9,171 nt of DNA. It comes from Marine Group I thaumarchaeote SCGC AAA799-O18. Lineage in GTDB: Archaea; Thermoproteota; Nitrososphaeria; Nitrososphaerales; Nitrosopumilaceae. The stretch lies in NCBI GenBank assembly GCA_000746705.1, contig JOTC01000022.1, forward strand, positions 1 to 9,171, written 5' to 3'. Positions 5,814 through 9,171 of this stretch are shown piece by piece. How positions within the stretch are numbered: position 1 is the first letter of the stretch; each line of letters opens with the position of its first letter. The notes beneath the pieces are model-generated. The model ran no database searches. It saw only the letters and a list, made by a program, of their open reading frames with translations, and was not told the DNA's origin. Made by a program: the position numbers and the translations under genes.

Positions 5814-6326
5814 ATGTCAACATCATTTGAGAGACCAACATGGGATGAATATTTTATGCTACAGGCTGAATTAGCTAAATTACGTTCAAACTGTATAACA
5901 AGACAGGTTGGTGCAGTTATTGTACGTGAACATAGACAAATTGCAACAGGTTATAATGGGACGCCACCTGGTGTAAAAAACTGTTTTGAGGGCGGATGTA
6001 AAAGATGCCAAGATAGAATGGAAGGCAAAATAAAATCTGGTGAATCACTTGATCGGTGCTTATGTAATCATGCCGAGGCTAATGCAATAATGCATTGTGC
6101 AATTTTAGGAATTGAGGCTGGAAGTAAAGATGCTATATTGTACACTACATTTGTTCCATGCTTGGAGTGCAGTAAAATGGCAATTACAATAGGAATTAAA
6201 AAAATATTCTCTCTTAACGAATACCCTGAAACAGACTATAAACTGCTTGAAAAGTCAGGTATTAAAATTGAAAAGCTTGATAAAAAGAAAATCCAATATT
6301 GGGCAAAATCATTGTTAGAACACTAA
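5814..6326 (+). CDS. Deoxycytidylate (dCMP) deaminase
   Basis: Zinc enzyme of 170 residues converting dCMP to dUMP, the precursor of dTMP; cytosolic. The zinc and catalytic signature is complete: H86-A87-E88 in CNHAEANAI, and P115-C116-x-x-C119 in PCLECSK. The N-terminal WDEYFMLQAELAKLRSNC and QVGAVIV...ATGYNGTPPGVKNC are typical of the dCMP deaminase/ComEB group. Extra cysteines C57, C62, C65, C82 and C84 between the substrate loop and the HAE motif could form a second zinc site, as in phage-type dCMP deaminases. The start is ATG 5814, the first family-like methionine, with a TATA-like box at about -25. One base separates its stop from the polymerase ATG, so the two are surely co-transcribed, joining dTTP precursor supply to DNA synthesis. 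A free-base or nucleoside deaminase is less likely given the length and motifs. Confidence 0.92.
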   Translation: MSTSFERPTWDEYFMLQAELAKLRSNCITRQVGAVIVREHRQIATGYNGTPPGVKNCFEGGCKRCQDRMEGKIKSGESLDRCLCNHAEANAIMHCAILGIEAGSKDAILYTTFVPCLECSKMAITIGIKKIFSLNEYPETDYKLLEKSGIKIEKLDKKKIQYWAKSLLEH

Positions 6327-6327
6327 A

Positions 6328-8283
6328 ATGTCTAGTGCAAATCAAGAAAATAATTTTGAAAACATGCCTTATGGATTACTAATTTCTGCTGTATATGATA
6401 ATCAAAAAAAAGCTGCTGTTTTAAAATTTTATGAACCAGTATCTGAAAAGATTTTTCTCTGGGTAGATAAAACTGGTCACAAGCCATATTGCTACTCTAA
6501 ACTGCCCTCTGAAGACATACCAACTAATATTTCTGAACGTGATGATGTTCTTGAGATAAAACATGTTGAACGATTAAACATATTAGAGGACAAAACAATT
6601 ACACTCTCAAAAATTTTAGTTAAGGACCCTTTAGCAATTGGTGGTACTCAAACTAACAAAAGTATACGAAATTTAATTGAAACATGGGAATCAGATATAA
6701 AATATTATGAAAACTATCTTTACGATAACCAACTAATCGTTGGTAAATATTATAAAGTAGATAATAATCGTATAGTGCCATTTGATTTGAAAATTTCTGA
6801 CGAAACTAAATTATCATTAAATAATATGCTATGGGATAAACTTGATAACACCAATCTGCCTAATGCGAATGAGTTTGAAGAACATGTTTCTCAATGGGCG
6901 GATCTTCTTAACCAACCAATACCAAAAATTAAAAGAATTAGTCTTGACATTGAAGTTGAATCTGAAATTGGGCGCATTCCTGATCCTAAGGTAGCAGAAA
7001 AGAAGGTTACTGCCATAGGTGTTGAAGCAAGTGATGGGTTAAAGCAAATATTTGTTTTACGTAGAACCGGTGTAAAAGAAGGAATTAATGAGCTATTACC
7101 GGATATAAAGATTGTATTTTATGATGAGAACGAAGAAAATAAAATGATTTCTGATATTTTTGAATTAATTAAAAAATATCCATTACTAATAACATACAAT
7201 GGTGATGGTTTTGATCTACCATACCTGTATAACCGCGCTAATAAACTAGGAATTTCAAGAGAAAAAAATCCGCTGTATATGATGAGAGATTCTGCCACTC
7301 TCATTAAAGGTGTGCATCTTGACTTGTATCGAACTATGTCTAATCGTGCTTTCCAGATCTATGCGTTTGGACAAAAGTACACTGATTTTTCATTGAATAG
7401 TGTTGCAAAAGGATTACTTGGTGAAGCAAAGATAGACTATGGCATAGAACTTACTGAGCTAACATTATACCAAACTGCAAAATATTGTCAAAACGATGCA
7501 AGAATTACTTACAAGCTTACAAGTTTCAATAACGATTTACTGATGAATTTACTAATAGTCATTAGTAGAATTGCAAGGATGCCAATCGATGATATATCTA
7601 GAATGGGAGTATCACAATGGATCCGTAGTCTACTGTATTATGAGCATAGAAAAAATGGTATTTTAATTCCAAGAAGAGATGACTTAGATAAAAGATCAGC
7701 TGGAGTTGCAAACACTGCTGTAATTAAGGATAAAAAATTTCGTGGTGGATTAGTTGTAGAACCAAAAGAAGGAATACATTTTGATGTCACAGTAATGGAT
7801 TTCGCAAGTCTGTATCCTAGTATTATAAAGGTAAAAAATCTCTCATATGAAACAGTAAGGTGCCCGCATACTGAATGTAAGAGTAATACTATTCCACAGA
7901 CAAATCATTGGGTATGTACCAAAAAAAATGGTCTGACTTCTTTGCTTATCGGTTCGCTCAGGGACTTGAGAGTAAACTATTACAAAAATATGGCAAAAAG
8001 TAACACACTTACAGATAAGGAAAAACAGCTCTATACTGTAGTTAGTCAAGCACTTAAGGTCATACTTAATGCAAGTTATGGGGTTATGGGTGCAGAAATT
8101 TTTCCATTATACTTTTTACCTGCAGCTGAGGCTACGACTGCAACGGGTAGACATATTATTTTGGACACAATCAGCAAATGCGAATCTGCTGGAATTGATG
8201 TTCTTTACGGTGATACAGACTCACTCTTTGTAAAAAACCCAACAAATTCAGGAGATAATCATTCAGGCAAAAAAAGATCATAA
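6328..8283 (+). CDS. Family B DNA polymerase, N-terminal part (frameshifted gene 6328-8878)
   Basis: Replicative-type archaeal family B polymerase with 3'-5' proofreading. Visible in order: N-terminal domain (1-200); Exo I D207-I-E209; Exo II N291...F295-D296 (YNGDGFDLP); Exo III Y386...D390 (YCQNDA); RGGLVVEP (472-479); motif A D491 in DFASLYPSII; a Cys/His cluster C512, H514, C517, C530 possibly binding zinc or forming a disulfide; motif B K577...N581, Y584-G585; and motif C D629/D631 in YGDTDS. The frame leaves the family at about residue 640, after LFVKNPT, and stops at 8281-8283 with an unrelated tail SGDNHSGKKRS. The missing thumb is encoded in the next frame (about 8243-8878). One surplus base near 8239-8250 explains this; without it the protein has 849 residues, the normal size. 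As read, the product would lack the thumb and probably be inactive. Confidence 0.93.
   Translation: MSSANQENNFENMPYGLLISAVYDNQKKAAVLKFYEPVSEKIFLWVDKTGHKPYCYSKLPSEDIPTNISERDDVLEIKHVERLNILEDKTITLSKILVKDPLAIGGTQTNKSIRNLIETWESDIKYYENYLYDNQLIVGKYYKVDNNRIVPFDLKISDETKLSLNNMLWDKLDNTNLPNANEFEEHVSQWADLLNQPIPKIKRISLDIEVESEIGRIPDPKVAEKKVTAIGVEASDGLKQIFVLRRTGVKEGINELLPDIKIVFYDENEENKMISDIFELIKKYPLLITYNGDGFDLPYLYNRANKLGISREKNPLYMMRDSATLIKGVHLDLYRTMSNRAFQIYAFGQKYTDFSLNSVAKGLLGEAKIDYGIELTELTLYQTAKYCQNDARITYKLTSFNNDLLMNLLIVISRIARMPIDDISRMGVSQWIRSLLYYEHRKNGILIPRRDDLDKRSAGVANTAVIKDKKFRGGLVVEPKEGIHFDVTVMDFASLYPSIIKVKNLSYETVRCPHTECKSNTIPQTNHWVCTKKNGLTSLLIGSLRDLRVNYYKNMAKSNTLTDKEKQLYTVVSQALKVILNASYGVMGAEIFPLYFLPAAEATTATGRHIILDTISKCESAGIDVLYGDTDSLFVKNPTNSGDNHSGKKRS
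8239..8250 (+). other. Frameshift site in the polymerase gene (one surplus base)
   Basis: Upstream of here the frame starting at 6328 encodes LFVKNPT; downstream the family-like sequence IQEIIIQAKKDHNVELEV lies one frame later (codons from 8246). Dropping one A of the three at 8244-8246 joins them cleanly. The surrounding DNA is A-rich (six A's at 8232-8237, seven at 8269-8275), where base-count errors are common. Confidence 0.85.
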
Positions 8284-8320
8284 TGTAGAATTAGAAGTTG
8301 AGAAGGAGTATAGATATGTA

Positions 8321-8878
8321 GTGTTAAGTGGTAGAAAAAAGAACTATCTGGGGGTTACAAAAACTGGTAAAGTTGATGTAAAAGGGCTCACAGGCAAAAA
8401 ATCCCACACACCTCCATTTATCAAAACATTGTTTTTTGAACTCCTAGACATATTATCTATGGTTAATACCATTGATGATTTTGATCGTGCCAAAAATAAA
8501 GTCGCCGATAAAATTTCAGAATGTGTAAGAAAAATACAAGCTAAAGAGATTCCATTAACAGAACTAGCCTTTAATGTTATGTTAAACAAAGCACCAAATG
8601 ATTATACAAAAACTATACCACAACATATCCGTGCGGCAAAACAATTGGAAAGTATTAGAGAAATTAAAAAGGGAGAGATCATTTCATATGTTAAAATTTT
8701 AAACAAGCCTGGAGTAAGACCTGTAGAATTAGCTCGCCAAAGTGAGATTGACTCTTCTAAATACTTGGAATTTATGGAAAGCACTCTTGACCAAATAACA
8801 TCATCAATGGACTTAGATTTTGACACAATTTTGGGTAAACCTAAACAAACCGGTTTAGACCAATTCTTTTGGAATTAA
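8321..8878 (+). CDS. Family B DNA polymerase, C-terminal (thumb) part with PIP box
   Basis: This is the continuation of the polymerase, not an independent gene. The frame is open from well before the nominal GTG at 8321 and reads back through EVEKEYRYVVLSGRKKNYLG to about 8243. RKKNYLGV contains the K-x-Y motif that contacts primer-template DNA, followed by VKGLTGKKSHTPPF and the helical thumb domain. The last residues, KQTGLDQFFWN, contain a canonical PCNA-interacting box Q-x-x-L-x-x-F-F (8846-8869), the site that tethers archaeal polymerases to the sliding clamp. Starting translation at GTG 8321 would give 185 residues with no catalytic site, so either the frameshift is a sequencing or assembly error or the gene is broken. 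The next gene starts 3 bases downstream. Confidence 0.9.
   Translation: MLSGRKKNYLGVTKTGKVDVKGLTGKKSHTPPFIKTLFFELLDILSMVNTIDDFDRAKNKVADKISECVRKIQAKEIPLTELAFNVMLNKAPNDYTKTIPQHIRAAKQLESIREIKKGEIISYVKILNKPGVRPVELARQSEIDSSKYLEFMESTLDQITSSMDLDFDTILGKPKQTGLDQFFWN
8846..8869 (+). other. PCNA-interacting peptide (PIP box) codons
   Basis: These codons encode QTGLDQFF, an exact match to Q-x-x-L-x-x-F-F, two codons before the polymerase stop. Its position at the extreme C-terminus is usual for clamp-binding archaeal B polymerases. Confidence 0.85.
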
Positions 8879-8881
8879 AAT

Positions 8882-9171
8882 ATGTTAGAATTAGATCAAA
8901 CAACGATGAGTATTATTGGTATTTTAGCTGGCATCTTAATTTTATCTGGCTGGATTCCACAAATTGCTAAAGGTTATAGAACCAAAAAACTAGATGATGT
9001 ATCATCATATCTCATGATCTTAATTTTTGTTGGTGCAGCACTCTGGTTAATCTATGGAATGGCACTAGATGATGTTTACATCATGGGTGTAAACTTAACT
9101 GCTATGTTTCTTACAATGACAGTACTAGCTATGAAATTAAAATATGAGAAGACTGCACAAACAACGAGTGA
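8882..9171 (+). CDS. SemiSWEET-type PQ-loop membrane protein, incomplete at the right edge
   Basis: Small membrane protein; 96 codons are visible and the frame is still open at the edge, though the family is usually 85-100 residues, so little is missing. Three hydrophobic helices are seen at about 9-25, 43-61 and 66-85. The first ends in GWIPQIAKGYRTKKLDDVS, the PQ-loop signature (P26-Q27), and N71 in the third helix fits the conserved pocket asparagine of SemiSWEETs. Such proteins dimerise to form small sugar transporters, but the substrate here is unknown. The start ATG lies 3 bases after the polymerase stop, suggesting co-transcription, though no functional link to replication is evident. 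I see no separate promoter. Confidence 0.85.
   Translation, partial: MLELDQTTMSIIGILAGILILSGWIPQIAKGYRTKKLDDVSSYLMILIFVGAALWLIYGMALDDVYIMGVNLTAMFLTMTVLAMKLKYEKTAQTTS

Noticed and set aside
8232..8238. A AAA AAC, a canonical -1 slippery heptamer, sits in frame just before the polymerase frameshift and could suggest programmed frameshifting.
   Set aside because: A -1 slip leads to ccc aac aaa ttc agg aga and then TAA at 8256-8258. The needed shift is +1 (or -2), so this heptamer cannot restore the polymerase.
8321..8878. An independent small gene starting at GTG 8321.
   Set aside because: The frame is open upstream to about 8243 with strong polymerase similarity, and the GTG lies inside the conserved YRYVVLSGRKKNYLG stretch. 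It is the second part of the polymerase.
1..9171. tRNA, rRNA, CRISPR arrays, inteins or prophage genes.
   Set aside because: No cloverleaf-like, repeat-spacer or intein signatures were seen by eye, and the polymerase motifs A, B and C are uninterrupted by inteins.

Overview
The window is AT-rich, densely packed archaeal DNA. Its gene content points to an ammonia-oxidiser-type thaumarchaeon (Nitrososphaerota): a FilR1-type winged-helix regulator, a DUF2203 protein beside a UbiA prenyltransferase, a Hef-like helicase without a nuclease domain, and a family B DNA polymerase with a C-terminal PIP box. Several starts have a TATA-like box centred about 25 bases upstream and no Shine-Dalgarno, as expected for leaderless archaeal transcripts. 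The assignment rests on recalled protein families and was not searched.

Left block (1-4040). An unrecognised minus-strand gene runs off the left edge (311 to 1). Divergent from it is a plus-strand cluster: FilR1-like regulator (345-1148), class III nucleotidyl cyclase (1158-2030), a protein joining an HD phosphohydrolase-like half to a GNAT-like half (2042-3376), DUF2203 protein (3413-3811), and the first 77 or so codons of a UbiA prenyltransferase (from 3811). The first three genes are 9-11 bases apart and look like a signalling operon.

Junction (4034-4193). Bases 4034-4132 are an exact inverted copy of bases 1-99. The UbiA gene breaks at the start of this copy, at a 7-base stretch (aaatgtc) shared by both partners. 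Past 4132 the left-edge minus-strand gene continues in frame to a stop at 4193 with a parvulin-like C-terminus. One fold-back joint explains all of this. In the inferred true order the right block lies, inverted, to the left of position 99, and the rest of UbiA lies elsewhere. The joint looks like an amplification or assembly chimera, although a real rearrangement cannot be excluded.

Right block (4194-9171). This holds genome-maintenance genes: a Hef/FANCM-type helicase (minus strand, 5690-4194), then divergently dCMP deaminase (5814-6326), family B DNA polymerase (6328-8878) and a SemiSWEET-type PQ-loop membrane protein (8882 to the right edge, incomplete). The polymerase is split by a one-base frameshift near 8239-8250, just after the YGDTDS catalytic motif. 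Repairing it gives an 849-residue enzyme ending in a PIP box.

The most interesting candidate system is the regulator, cyclase and HD-GNAT cluster. The most important caution is that the fold-back joint and the polymerase frameshift both look like possible data artefacts and should be resolved before any biological reading.
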